Part shown: positions 35,446 through 44,250 of the stretch, piece after piece
How positions within the stretch are numbered: the first letter of the stretch is position 1
Layout of the letters: each line of letters starts with the position of its first letter
Assembly: GCF_017498545.1 (NCBI RefSeq)
Contig: NZ_CP071793.1
Coordinates: forward strand, 5,481,001 to 5,545,000
Source: Sulfidibacter corallicola
Lineage (GTDB): Bacteria; Acidobacteriota; Holophagae; Acanthopleuribacterales; Acanthopleuribacteraceae
DNA: 64,000 nucleotides
Direction of reading: 5' to 3'
Translations under genes and position numbers: made by a program
Notes under the pieces: model-generated
Database searches by the model: none
What the model saw: only the letters and a program-made list of their open reading frames with translations
Told to the model about the DNA's origin: nothing

Positions 35446-38400
35446 ATGGTCTATTTTCAGTGGCATGGTGAAGCCGAAGCGGTTCGCCGACTCTACGGAC
35501 TGCGTGGCTCGGCCGGGCTCCACCATCTGGTGGCGCGAGGGGGAAAGGGCGTCGTGGTCACCCACGATGCCAAGCGGATTCACACACTGGCCCAGTCCCT
35601 GCGCGCCTTGGCGCCCGAGGCCCTGGTCTTCGAGCTGCCGCCCCTGGATGGATCGCCCTTCGCCTTCACCCCGGTACACCCACAGACCCGTCGCGATCGA
35701 TTGGCCTGCTTCGACGCCCTGCTCTCCGGCAGGTGGGACTTCATCGTCACCCAGACGCGCATGTTTCTGGAGCCGCTCGCACCCCGTGAAAAGCTTGCGA
35801 CCCCGCGTCTCGACCTGGTCGCGGGAAACGAATACGACCTGGCCGAACTCTGCCGAACCCTCGTCGACATGGGATACCTGGCTTCGGACCTGGTGAGCCA
35901 GCCCGGTGATTTCGCTCGTCGGGGCGGCATTCTCGATATCTACAGTTCCGTGGACGAGCGCGCCTGGCGACTCGATTTTTGGGATGACGAACTGGAGGAG
36001 ATTCGCGAACTGGATCCCGGCACGCAGCGCTCCATCGGCCAGTGCGAGCGCATCCACCTGCTGCCGCTGTTCGAGTGGCGCGTGGGCCCCGACGAGGCCG
36101 AGACCTTCGCGCGCAAGGGCGGCGAACAATGGAATCAAACAGATGCCCGAAAACACTTTTTGTCCCTGGTCGCCGAGCTGCGCGATCGCGGCCGTTTTTC
36201 CGGGTACCTTCACTGGGCCGCGCTGTTCTTTCCCGAAGCCACCCATCTGCCCGATCTCATTTCCGAACCGGTGACCTACTACCTCGAGGATTGGGACGGG
36301 GCCCAGGAGATTCAGGAACAGTACCTGACCCAGCTCGAGCTTCAGGGCGAGGCCCTGGGCAGCGGGCAATTGCATGCGCCCCTGCGGGTCCTGACCGGAA
36401 GGAAGGACCCGCGCATCGTCGATCTGCCCGAGACGGCGACCGCGCTTTCGCTGCACCACCTCAAGATGGAGCGGGTCGACGAGGAGTACATCACCCAATC
36501 GGTGCCGGCCTACAAAAACGACGTCCGTCGCTTCGTGGATCATTGGAAACAGCAGGCGAAACGACTGGCGATCGTCGTGGTCTCGGACAACAGCGGCGCC
36601 CTCAAACGGCTGGAAGAGACCATCGAGGACGATGGCTTCTTCGTCCATCCGCTGACGTTGCCGATCCCCGACACCCTGGAACCGGGCTTCTACATGGCGC
36701 GCGGCGATTTGGAGACGGGCTTCCAATGGCCCGATCGACACCTGGTCGTACTCAGCGGCAACGATATCTGGTCCAAGACGCCTCGCACGCGAAAGCCCGC
36801 GGCCGGCAAGAAGACGTTCCAGGCCGAGTTCCGCGATCTGAAGGTCGGCGATTTCGTCGTCCACGACGACTATGGCATTGGCAAGTTCTTGGGTTTGGTA
36901 GAGATGGAGGCGGGAGGCGCCAGCCACGAGATGATGGCGCTGACCTATAAAAACGATCAGAAACTCTACATGTCGCTAAACCAGATCCATCTGGTCCAGC
37001 GATTCGGCGCCGCCGACAGCCAGGTGCAGTTGGACAAACTGGGCGGGACCGGGTGGGAGCGCACCAAGACGCGGGTCAAGCGTGCGGTGCGCGAGATGGC
37101 CGGCGAGTTGATTCAACTGTACGCCCAGCGCAGCCTGGTCACCCGCCATGCCTACGGGCCCGATACCGAATGGCAGGCCGAGTTCGAAGAGGCCTTTCCC
37201 CACGAGCCGACCCAAGGCCAGTTGACGGCGATTTCCGAGATCAAGCGCGACCTGGAGAGCACCAAACCGATGGACCGCCTGTTGGTCGGCGACGTGGGAT
37301 TCGGCAAGACCGAGGTCGCCATGCGCATGGCCTTCAAGGTGGTCATGGAAGGCTACCAGGTCGCGGTGTTGTGCCCCACCACCGTCCTGGCCTTTCAGCA
37401 CTACCACACCTTCAAGAACCGATTCGCCAACTTCCCGGTGAGCATCGGCTGGATCTCGCGCTTCAGCTCGCCCTCGGCCACCAAGCGCGCCCTGTCCGGA
37501 TTGGCCGACGGCAAGGTGGACATCATCGTGGGGACCCACCGCCTGCTGAGCAAGGATATCCAGTTCAAGAATCTCGGGGCGGTCGTCATCGACGAAGAAC
37601 AGCGCTTCGGAGTCGCCCACAAGGAACGCCTCAAGCAGTTCCGTAAACAAATCGACGTCTTGAGCATGTCGGCCACGCCGATTCCGCGCACGCTCAACAT
37701 GTCGTTGTCGGGGATTCGCGATATTTCGGTCATCGAAACCCCACCGCGCAACCGCCTGGCGATCAGCACCACGGTGACCGAATCGCGCGAAGGCACCATC
37801 AAGAACGCCGTCGAGTTCGAGCTCGCCCGCGGCGGCCAGGTCTTTTTCATTCACAACCGCGTCGAAACGATGGACCAGGTCGTCGCCGGGTTGGGCCAAT
37901 TAATGCCGGGCCTACGGATCTCCGTGGCCCACGGCCAGATGGAGCCGAAGCGCATCGAACGGGAGATGCTGGCCTTCATGGAACACGAGACGGATGTCCT
38001 GGTGGCCTCGACCATCATCGAGAACGGTGTAGACATTCCCAACGCCAATACGATGATCGTCAACCGCTCGGACATGTTCGGCATGAGCCAGCTCTATCAG
38101 CTTCGCGGCCGCATCGGCCGGTCCGATCGGCCGGCCTTCGCCTACCTGCTGGTGCCGCCCCGGGCCCGCATGTCGACCCAGGCGCGGATGCGGCTGGCCA
38201 CGCTCGAAGAGTTCTCCGACCTGGGTGCCGGATTTCGCATCGCCGCCCGGGACATGGAGTTGCGCGGTGCGGGCAACCTCCTGGGTGGCCGACAGGCGGG
38301 CCACATCAACACCATCGGGTACGACATGTTCGTGAAGCTGCTCGAGGAGGCCGTGAGCGAGTTGCGCGGCACCCAGGTTCAAGATCGCATCGCCTGTCTG

Positions 38401-38841
38401 GTGAACCTCAACTTCGGTGCGGCGATTCCGCGCCGCTACGTGGAGGAGACCAACCAGCGGCTGCACTACTACAAGCAGTTGGCCGGTGCCGAGTCCGATG
38501 CCCACATCGACGAGATCTGCGAAATCATGGTGGATTGCTACGGCTCGCTCGACGATCCGGTCCTCCAATTGTGTCGGGAACACCGCCTGCGCCTGTTCCT
38601 GGCCGAGCACCGCGTGCTGAACGTGGAGCGCGAGCGCGACACCGTTCGCCTGCGCTTCCACGAGACCGCTTCGGTCAAGATGGAAGTCGTGCTGGGCTGG
38701 ATCCAGAAGGGGAACGGGGTGACCTTGACGCCGGAAGGGGTGCTGACGCTCCCGTTACCCTCCAAAAATCCCGAGGAAGCGATCGATTTCGTCCGGGAAT
38801 CGGTAGAGGCGCTGGTAGGGCCCAAAGAATCGGCCGAATAG
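35446..38841 (+). CDS. mfd: transcription-repair coupling factor Mfd
   Basis: Mfd removes RNA polymerase stalled at DNA lesions and recruits UvrA. The 1131-residue protein has the UvrB-homology N-terminal module (HHLVARGGKGVVVTHD, FSRRGGILDIY-like FARRGGILDIYSS), the CarD-like RNA-polymerase-interacting domain (KVGDFVVHDDYGIGKFLG), a RecG-like motor with Walker A VGDVGFGKTE (Lys621), DEEQ box from Asp716 and the TRG motif ATPIPRTLNMSLSGIRDISVI, and the C-terminal autoinhibitory D7 domain. It is complete. The ATG at 35446 (MVYFQWHG) follows a G-rich ribosome site; an in-frame codon at 35311 would precede the -10 element and is rejected. Confidence 0.96.
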   Translation: MVYFQWHGEAEAVRRLYGLRGSAGLHHLVARGGKGVVVTHDAKRIHTLAQSLRALAPEALVFELPPLDGSPFAFTPVHPQTRRDRLACFDALLSGRWDFIVTQTRMFLEPLAPREKLATPRLDLVAGNEYDLAELCRTLVDMGYLASDLVSQPGDFARRGGILDIYSSVDERAWRLDFWDDELEEIRELDPGTQRSIGQCERIHLLPLFEWRVGPDEAETFARKGGEQWNQTDARKHFLSLVAELRDRGRFSGYLHWAALFFPEATHLPDLISEPVTYYLEDWDGAQEIQEQYLTQLELQGEALGSGQLHAPLRVLTGRKDPRIVDLPETATALSLHHLKMERVDEEYITQSVPAYKNDVRRFVDHWKQQAKRLAIVVVSDNSGALKRLEETIEDDGFFVHPLTLPIPDTLEPGFYMARGDLETGFQWPDRHLVVLSGNDIWSKTPRTRKPAAGKKTFQAEFRDLKVGDFVVHDDYGIGKFLGLVEMEAGGASHEMMALTYKNDQKLYMSLNQIHLVQRFGAADSQVQLDKLGGTGWERTKTRVKRAVREMAGELIQLYAQRSLVTRHAYGPDTEWQAEFEEAFPHEPTQGQLTAISEIKRDLESTKPMDRLLVGDVGFGKTEVAMRMAFKVVMEGYQVAVLCPTTVLAFQHYHTFKNRFANFPVSIGWISRFSSPSATKRALSGLADGKVDIIVGTHRLLSKDIQFKNLGAVVIDEEQRFGVAHKERLKQFRKQIDVLSMSATPIPRTLNMSLSGIRDISVIETPPRNRLAISTTVTESREGTIKNAVEFELARGGQVFFIHNRVETMDQVVAGLGQLMPGLRISVAHGQMEPKRIEREMLAFMEHETDVLVASTIIENGVDIPNANTMIVNRSDMFGMSQLYQLRGRIGRSDRPAFAYLLVPPRARMSTQARMRLATLEEFSDLGAGFRIAARDMELRGAGNLLGGRQAGHINTIGYDMFVKLLEEAVSELRGTQVQDRIACLVNLNFGAAIPRRYVEETNQRLHYYKQLAGAESDAHIDEICEIMVDCYGSLDDPVLQLCREHRLRLFLAEHRVLNVERERDTVRLRFHETASVKMEVVLGWIQKGNGVTLTPEGVLTLPLPSKNPEEAIDFVRESVEALVGPKESAE

Positions 38842-39364
38842 AGTCAGGCTTGACTTTATGAGGCTTGGGCCTCTTGGGTCGAACACGCCGATGGGCATCG
38901 AGAGGCCCATCGAAGGCGTGCCGGCCTCCCGGAAAGCCGACGCTCCCGGGAGGTGGACCGGGAGGAAACGTTTATTGACCGTTTTGTGGCGGCGCTCGGT
39001 TGGCTGCTGGTTTGTTTTTGTTTGAAAAATCACATTGAGGAACAGTTGTTTCAGTAGAGGGAATATAAATCCATATTTTCTCCATGATTGCTACTTACCT
39101 TGCAGCGCAGATAAGCCGAGTCCTCAACCCCACAACCTTCTTTACTCCATATTTGAAAATCGAGGCTACCCTTTGGCTCTTTGACGCCGCCGCCAACGGC
39201 GAAGGGGCCCGAAACCGAGCGACCCCGTCCTTCTCGGCGCAAAGGTGAGATCGGGGGAGTCGGGCTTTGTTTCCTCCCCTTGTGTGGTGTCTTTCGAGAC
39301 CGAGGTTTCGGGACCCACTGCGTTGCAGCCGCGACTTTCTTGGGAAAACCAGGAGGATATCACC
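38842..39364. other. intergenic region mfd-chaperone locus
   Basis: 523 bases without a supported gene. The stretch 38990-39110 is clearly AT-rich and marks the transition from the mfd region to the chaperone/effector cluster; it may contain that cluster's promoter, but I could not assign -35/-10 boxes with correct spacing. No tRNA or integrase-type attachment repeat was seen. Confidence 0.5.
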
Positions 39365-39829
39365 ATGAGCGATGCCTTCGCGAAGGTCAACACCTGGCTG
39401 GCCGAATTGGGACAGCCGGGAACGCCATCCTTGGCCCTGGATCCGGATGGGCGGTTGGGATTTCAGGTCGACCGACATCAGCCGTGTTTTTTGCAGGTCG
39501 ACGTGGGAGATGCCCTGCTTCATTGGTTCCTGCCCGTCTGCGATCTGCCGCGTTCGTCCAAAGGGCGAACCCAAACCATGGCCACATGTCTCCAATTGTA
39601 TTACCTGAAACAACAGACATGTGGTGCCCACCTGGGCATGAGTTTCGATGAACGACACATCTTGTTGTTGTATGCCCGCTCCTTGGAATTGATGGATCGC
39701 TTGAGCTTCATCAACATCACGGGCCAACTGGTAACCACCAATCATGCACTTCGCGTGGCACTCGATGCGCCTGCGCCCTCCACTTCGAGTGATGCCGATC
39801 CCTTCCGGATGCTCGGACGGCTCGTTTGA
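39365..39829 (+). CDS. CesT-like type III secretion chaperone (candidate 1)
   Basis: A 154-residue small protein with the layout of class-I type III secretion chaperones: an N-terminal helix (FAKVNTWLAELG), a central three-strand sheet (SLALDPDGRLGFQVD, CFLQVDVGDALLHWFLPV), a helix (TMATCLQLYYLKQQ) with a following strand (AHLGMSFDERHILLLYA) and a C-terminal helix (LELMDRLSFINITGQL). These form homodimers that bind an effector's N-terminal region in the cytosol. Primary sequence identity in this family is always low, so the call rests on pattern and on the similar gene two positions downstream. AGGAGG lies eight bases before the ATG. It opens a four-gene same-strand cluster. Confidence 0.6.
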   Translation: MSDAFAKVNTWLAELGQPGTPSLALDPDGRLGFQVDRHQPCFLQVDVGDALLHWFLPVCDLPRSSKGRTQTMATCLQLYYLKQQTCGAHLGMSFDERHILLLYARSLELMDRLSFINITGQLVTTNHALRVALDAPAPSTSSDADPFRMLGRLV

Positions 39830-39860
39830 CCGTCCAACCATGTAACCCAAGGAGGTTCGA

Positions 39861-40376
39861 ATGAACCAAATCGAACGCGTTCCCAGCAACGTGCACAAGT
39901 TTTTGCGCCACCGCGGCCAAACGATTTATCTTCATTTCTCCCCACAAGACATGTCTCCGTCGATCACCTATGACGGGAGAACCTTTACCGATCTGCTCGA
40001 CGCCCTGGCCGGCATTCCCGATGTGGATCAGCCTTCCGCTTCGTCCGTCTTCGCCCAGGTTGTCAATTTTTTGGGGTTTGCGGGCGAATACGTGTACATC
40101 GGAGACCCCGGGGCCTTCAAAGAGCGATATCGTCGACGCGTGAATCGCCGCAGTGAAGATCCGACCGATGCCTTCCATCGTTTTGGTCCTTTCGACGTTT
40201 CTGAAATCGACCACCCCAAACTCGAAAGCGGCCATCTTGTCTTTTGGGTGTATTCGCGCGCTGAAATGGTGCCCTACCGGGTGCGTGTGCCCACGCCCCT
40301 CCATTCGAACGACCAGGTTCTCGATTACCGGCTCTTGCCCTACGCGGCCGAAGGAGGCAGAGATGCTGGCGACTGA
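39861..40376 (+). CDS. hypothetical protein between two chaperone genes
   Basis: A 171-residue protein I do not recognise. It has no signal peptide or membrane segment. The first ~100 residues mix strands and helices (TIYLHFSPQDMSPSITYDG, FTDLLDALAGIP, VFAQVVNFLGFAGEYVYIG). A basic stretch follows (FKERYRRRVNRRSE), then a strand-rich end (HLVFWVYSRAEMVPYRVRVP). AAGGAGG precedes the ATG, and the stop overlaps the start of the second CesT-like gene by 14 bases, so it is translated with it. Position suggests a secreted substrate, a co-chaperone or a regulator of the same system; nothing in the sequence decides between these. Confidence 0.6.
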   Translation: MNQIERVPSNVHKFLRHRGQTIYLHFSPQDMSPSITYDGRTFTDLLDALAGIPDVDQPSASSVFAQVVNFLGFAGEYVYIGDPGAFKERYRRRVNRRSEDPTDAFHRFGPFDVSEIDHPKLESGHLVFWVYSRAEMVPYRVRVPTPLHSNDQVLDYRLLPYAAEGGRDAGD

Positions 40377-40863
40377 ACGCCTCAATCACTGGTTGTCCCG
40401 AGTGGGGGCCGATGCAGGACAAGCGCCGTGCCTCGATGAAAAGGGCGTGTGTGCCTTCGTGTTCGAGGACGAGGTGGAAGTGCTGATCTCTGTCGACGAT
40501 CAATCGCCGTTCCTCTATTTTTTCGCGGAGCTGTTGTCACTCGATGAACAGAATGAATCGGCCAAGGCGAAGATATTCGAGCATTGCCTCAAGCTGAACC
40601 TGTGCCCCAGCTTGACCGCCGGCGCCGCCATTGCGTTCGACCCGATCCACCATCGCGTCGTCTTCAATGAAACCATCGCTCTGGAAGACCTCGACGAACA
40701 CCGGTTTTTTTCTCGATTTACCGCGATTGGCACCAAAACGGTCGCGCTATGGCGGACATTCAATGGGCGTAGTGACCAAGCCGTGCGGGATGACGGTGAC
40801 GCTTCGACGCCGGATCGAATGCCGGAAATGGGTCCGGTGCTTCCCTTCGAGGGCTTCGTGTGA
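40363..40863 (+). CDS. CesT-like type III secretion chaperone (candidate 2)
   Basis: A 166-residue protein with the clearest CesT/Tir-chaperone pattern in the window: helix ATERLNHWLSRVGADAG, strands CLDEKGVCAFVFEDEVEVLI and SVDDQSPFLYFFAELLSL, helix NESAKAKIFEHCLKLNL, strands AGAAIAFDPIHHRVVFNETI and helix LDEHRFFSRFTAIGTK. The acidic composition fits this family. It shares the helix-strand plan and several positions (LNxWLxxxG, LDxxGxxxFxx) with the 39365 gene, suggesting duplication. The ATG at 40363 has AAGGAGG at 5 nt and lies inside the end of the preceding gene. The downstream 892-residue protein is a likely client. Confidence 0.65.
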   Translation: MLATERLNHWLSRVGADAGQAPCLDEKGVCAFVFEDEVEVLISVDDQSPFLYFFAELLSLDEQNESAKAKIFEHCLKLNLCPSLTAGAAIAFDPIHHRVVFNETIALEDLDEHRFFSRFTAIGTKTVALWRTFNGRSDQAVRDDGDASTPDRMPEMGPVLPFEGFV

Positions 40864-41181
40864 CTCGCGAAGTCGGGTCGACGGGTGGGAGTTCTGTCGA
40901 CATGGACCAATTCCGTTAGCCGAAAACCACCGACCGAGTGGGAGCGCTGAAGTTGGCGTGCATCGGGCCTCCCTTCGAAAGGTCTCGATGGTGATCACGC
41001 ATCTCGCATGCCCAACCGTTCCCCGCAACCTCCCGCCCTGAAGACAAGCCAGAGATTCACCACGGGTACCCACGATGTCGCATTGTCTTTCACGCGAAAG
41101 ACAGAGCCCGAGGTGCGTCCCGAGCTCGCGATCTCAATTCGGTTATCGAAAGCAAGTTTTTTAATTTAAGGATTTACGATC
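40864..41181. other. intergenic region before the large candidate effector
   Basis: 318 bases without a gene. It contains a perfect hairpin at 41084-41103 (listed separately) and becomes AT-rich in the last ~40 bases before the ATG at 41182, where AAGGA provides a ribosome site nine bases upstream. The effector gene may therefore have its own promoter. Confidence 0.45.
41084..41103. promoter_or_regulatory. perfect 8-bp hairpin upstream of the candidate effector
   Basis: TGTCTTTC-ACGC-GAAAGACA forms an uninterrupted 8-bp stem with a 4-nt loop. No T-run follows in either direction, so it is a poor intrinsic terminator. It may be an operator or an mRNA structure in the ~80-nt leader. Confidence 0.35.
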
Positions 41182-43860
41182 ATGAAAGGAATGAATATCA
41201 ACGTCAGTCAGCGTTACGCCACCGGGGTTTATCAGCGGGGGACGAATATCGACACCGGAAAACCTCGAGGGCAAGGGCTCATGGCGAACTTTTCGCGAAC
41301 GCCCAAGACGTTGGCGCTTTTCAATCACGAGGGGCAAAACCATATTTCGACCGGTGTTTCCGAACTCCAGTTCGGCCTGCTCGAGATGCTCGACAGCGTC
41401 CAAAATCCCAGCCTGGACGCTACCAACAAACAACTGGTCAAGGATATTTTGAACACCGCGGGTGTGGATTTTTCCGAAATGAACCAACGGACCCAGTTGA
41501 AGGCCGCGGTCATGTTGGGAAGAGGCGAAGTCAGCGGTGCCTGGTTGGCCCAAAATACCAACGCCGTCAGTCGAGACGATGCCGATGCGATCGCAGTCGG
41601 CAAGATGCTTCAAAAGGATTACGCGTTCGCCCACAAGCAAAAGATGGGTGGTATCCAAGATCCTTCGGATTCGTTCAACACGCGTTTGGCGCTCGATATC
41701 GCGGATCGGGTGATCGGGGTGGATGGCAATGTCGACCAGAATAAGCTGGATACTGTAATCGAGCAGTTACAAAACGACACCTTGGCCGCGACGTTCGGTG
41801 TGGGCCCACATCGCCAGGAAATGGTCAAGTTGCTCACCCACATCAGCAATTCGGGCAATTTTCGAAACGTACTCAATGGAATCAACGCGCCCAATCTCAA
41901 TACGCCTCAAGAACGTATCGTGCGAGCCACGATCAACAAGCCCACCGGGAATTTGACGGACCGCGATGCACGCAAGGCGGTACTTTCCGCCATGCTTTCC
42001 CATTTGAGGCAGGGGTCGGTGGGCTCGTGCTTCGGTACCAGTATCGCCATCCATTTGAAAACCAATCATTACGACAAAACGCTCAATATCATGAAGTCCC
42101 TCGTGGAGCGAGGTGTCGTCCCTGCCCAGTTCCAAAAGACGCCGAACACGAACCAATACAATTTCGACTTCCCCATCAACGATCGGGTCTTCGACACTCA
42201 GTACGATCAGAACATGTCGATCAAACGCAATGGCATCGTCACGGCGGTCGACGGAAGCGGCTTGGATGGAAACATCAAAGTCAAGGAGATTCCGGGGATC
42301 GTCAAGGCATTGGAAGCGATTGGCATCCAGGATGCCGATCGACAGCACAATGTGTTGCTTGCGGCATTGCGGGACTTGACGAGCGCGATCGGTTCCTCCG
42401 AAATCAGTCCGAAAACCCTGTTGCATCAAGTCATTCAGAAAGAAAATGTCGGGAACAAGGCCGAAGCCAAGAAAAAAGCCGCCTTTGCATTCCATGCCAG
42501 TATGGAGAACCGACTTCTGCGGTCGTTCGAGTACACCCTTTCCGGTTTGGCGGAAACGCGCTATAAATCGATGTCATTGGTGTCACTTGGCACCAAGGTG
42601 ACCGATACGTTTGCCGCCAACAACTACATGAATCTCGTTGTTGGGGCGATGCAGTCCGTCACCGATGGTACGGATCAGAATACTTACGCTAACTTCGCGT
42701 CAGATTTCAGTGTGCGACTGTCGGAACTCTTTGATCAGAATTTGATTTTGACCTACGATCCCGAGTTCACCCAGTCCAAAGTTGCAGATGATGGGCGTTC
42801 CACCCATGGTGGTTTCACGATTTCGTTTAGGAACCCGACCAACAACGAAACCGTTCCCGTAACCAGCACGAGGCAACTGGTGGACGCGCTCAGGACCATG
42901 TTCACCTATCAGGCGAATCAAGATTTGACGGCGATCCAAAACGCAGGGTACAACAATCCTCAAAACGTTCAGGCAGCCCACATACAATTGACTACGGCCC
43001 TTTGGAATACTATCAATACCGATCAATTCGAACAACGGTTCCCGAATAGGTTGAGACACTATCAGGAAGATCCGTTGGGGTTCGCCAAAGGGTCCAAGTC
43101 CTTTACGGTGATGCGGATGATTTTTCCCAACGATTCCTCAATTACGAGTGATACGAAACATCGAAACAACAACCACACGGGTAAAGATGTCTTGCGACTC
43201 GCCATTCAATCCATGCGCGGCATCCATCAGAATATGTCGGACATTCACAATAATTTCCAACAGCGAGATTTATCTCAAATCAGTGTCCCCGCTTCCAACG
43301 GCCCTCATGCTTTTTTGATTCAACCTGGACTGGATCCCGCCTTTGTCGATGCTTGGAGTGGCTCCGAATCGATCGACTCCTGGATTGAAGCGAATTTGGA
43401 GACCTTCGATGTCAAAAATTACGAAGTGACAAGTTTGGAAAAAGATCAAGTCGACGCCGTGATCGAAAAAGTGGGCCCGTGGTACGACATCGACGTCGAC
43501 GCCGTAAAAGAGGCCCTACAGGATAATGACCCCATCTACCCGGATGATATGTATCGTGCTCTGGTGGACAACATGCCCCAATCTCCCAAGAAGGCTCAAT
43601 TCGAAAAGGAGCTTGCCTTGGATCTGGTCGAGGCCTTCGACGCCCCGATCGGAAAGGTGATCTTTGCCGATACCAACTGGGGCAACGGTGATACCCAGAT
43701 TCATTTTGGCACGGCCTACAACCCGTTCTCTCAAAGTACCGATCTTTGGGAATTCAAGTACGATGGTAGTGATTGGACGCCGCGCAGCGTATCCGATCAG
43801 GCCCAGCATGTTCAGACCAAGTGGGATATCGCCAATGATCCACACCAATTCGGTTTCTGA
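41182..43860 (+). CDS. large papain-like candidate effector protein
   Basis: An 892-residue protein without signal peptide or membrane segments and with no family I can name. The N-terminus is Ser/Thr/Asn-rich and polar (MKGMNINVSQRYATGVYQRG), as in many type III effectors. At 277-283 it reads LRQGSVGSCFGTSIAIHL, matching the papain oxyanion-hole Gln and nucleophile Cys motif (QGSCGSCW) with exact Gln-to-Cys spacing: Gln277 and Cys283. Candidate partners are His709 in NGPHAFLIQP and Asn832 in FADTNWGNGD (compare NSWG). The Cys-His span of ~430 residues means a very large insertion. GC content is visibly below its neighbours. It follows two CesT-like chaperone genes on the same strand. The peptidase call is an inference from motifs. 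Confidence 0.6.
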   Translation: MKGMNINVSQRYATGVYQRGTNIDTGKPRGQGLMANFSRTPKTLALFNHEGQNHISTGVSELQFGLLEMLDSVQNPSLDATNKQLVKDILNTAGVDFSEMNQRTQLKAAVMLGRGEVSGAWLAQNTNAVSRDDADAIAVGKMLQKDYAFAHKQKMGGIQDPSDSFNTRLALDIADRVIGVDGNVDQNKLDTVIEQLQNDTLAATFGVGPHRQEMVKLLTHISNSGNFRNVLNGINAPNLNTPQERIVRATINKPTGNLTDRDARKAVLSAMLSHLRQGSVGSCFGTSIAIHLKTNHYDKTLNIMKSLVERGVVPAQFQKTPNTNQYNFDFPINDRVFDTQYDQNMSIKRNGIVTAVDGSGLDGNIKVKEIPGIVKALEAIGIQDADRQHNVLLAALRDLTSAIGSSEISPKTLLHQVIQKENVGNKAEAKKKAAFAFHASMENRLLRSFEYTLSGLAETRYKSMSLVSLGTKVTDTFAANNYMNLVVGAMQSVTDGTDQNTYANFASDFSVRLSELFDQNLILTYDPEFTQSKVADDGRSTHGGFTISFRNPTNNETVPVTSTRQLVDALRTMFTYQANQDLTAIQNAGYNNPQNVQAAHIQLTTALWNTINTDQFEQRFPNRLRHYQEDPLGFAKGSKSFTVMRMIFPNDSSITSDTKHRNNNHTGKDVLRLAIQSMRGIHQNMSDIHNNFQQRDLSQISVPASNGPHAFLIQPGLDPAFVDAWSGSESIDSWIEANLETFDVKNYEVTSLEKDQVDAVIEKVGPWYDIDVDAVKEALQDNDPIYPDDMYRALVDNMPQSPKKAQFEKELALDLVEAFDAPIGKVIFADTNWGNGDTQIHFGTAYNPFSQSTDLWEFKYDGSDWTPRSVSDQAQHVQTKWDIANDPHQFGF

Positions 43861-43916
43861 CGGGGCTAGTGGGGGAGAGGCGGGCAGGCAGGACTCGGGA
43901 TGGGGCAGTGATGTTC

Positions 43917-43945
43917 TTGAAGTGTACGGCGAAGTGACGTACATT
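43917..43945 (+). promoter_or_regulatory. promoter of the tacA-tacT operon
   Basis: TTGAAG (43917-43922), exactly 17 bp, then TACATT (43940-43945). The operator listed next occupies the spacer and touches the -10 box. The antitoxin ATG lies 18 bases after the -10 box. Confidence 0.5.
43923..43943. promoter_or_regulatory. inverted-repeat operator in the tacA-tacT promoter
   Basis: TGTACG (43923-43928), 9-bp spacer, CGTACA (43938-43943), a perfect 6-bp inverted repeat lying between and over the promoter boxes. Ribbon-helix-helix antitoxins of this class repress their own operon, so this is the expected place for TacA/TacT binding. Confidence 0.55.
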
Positions 43946-43962
43946 GACAGGGGAGGTCAGTG

Positions 43963-44250
43963 ATGTCCACTACCAAAACGATCAAGACTGCACGCCTCGA
44001 AGCCCGAGTGAGCCCCGAATTGGCCGAGCTCATCGAACGCGCCGCTGACATGGAGGGTCTTTCTAAGACCGGTTTCATGGTTCGTGTCCTTAAGAAAGAA
44101 GCCGAACGAGTCATTCGGGAAAGCGAGATTATTCGTCTCTCGGTCTTGGATCAAGAGCGCTTCGCTCAAGCCATTCTCGACCCACCGGAGCCAACGGCTG
44201 CCTTAAAGAAGGCTTTCGCACGCCGCCGTGAATTGTTAGGTGCCGATTGA
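43963..44250 (+). CDS. tacA: DUF1778 (TacA-type) antitoxin
   Basis: A 95-residue antitoxin with an N-terminal ribbon-helix-helix DNA-binding region (ARLEARVSPELAELIERAADMEGLSKTGF) and a C-terminal arm (SVLDQERFAQAILDPPEPTAALKKAFAR). The second half is typical of DUF1778 antitoxins, where it wraps the toxin's acetyl-CoA site. It would neutralise the adjacent acetyltransferase toxin and, in complex with it, repress the operon. GGGGAGG precedes ATG 43963 (a GTG directly before it is possible). The toxin start overlaps its stop by four bases (TTGA). Confidence 0.88.
   Translation: MSTTKTIKTARLEARVSPELAELIERAADMEGLSKTGFMVRVLKKEAERVIRESEIIRLSVLDQERFAQAILDPPEPTAALKKAFARRRELLGAD

Noticed and set aside
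38842..39364. tRNA or attachment site at the edge of the effector cluster
   Set aside because: No cloverleaf or TTCRANY-type arm was found and no flanking direct repeat or integrase is visible.
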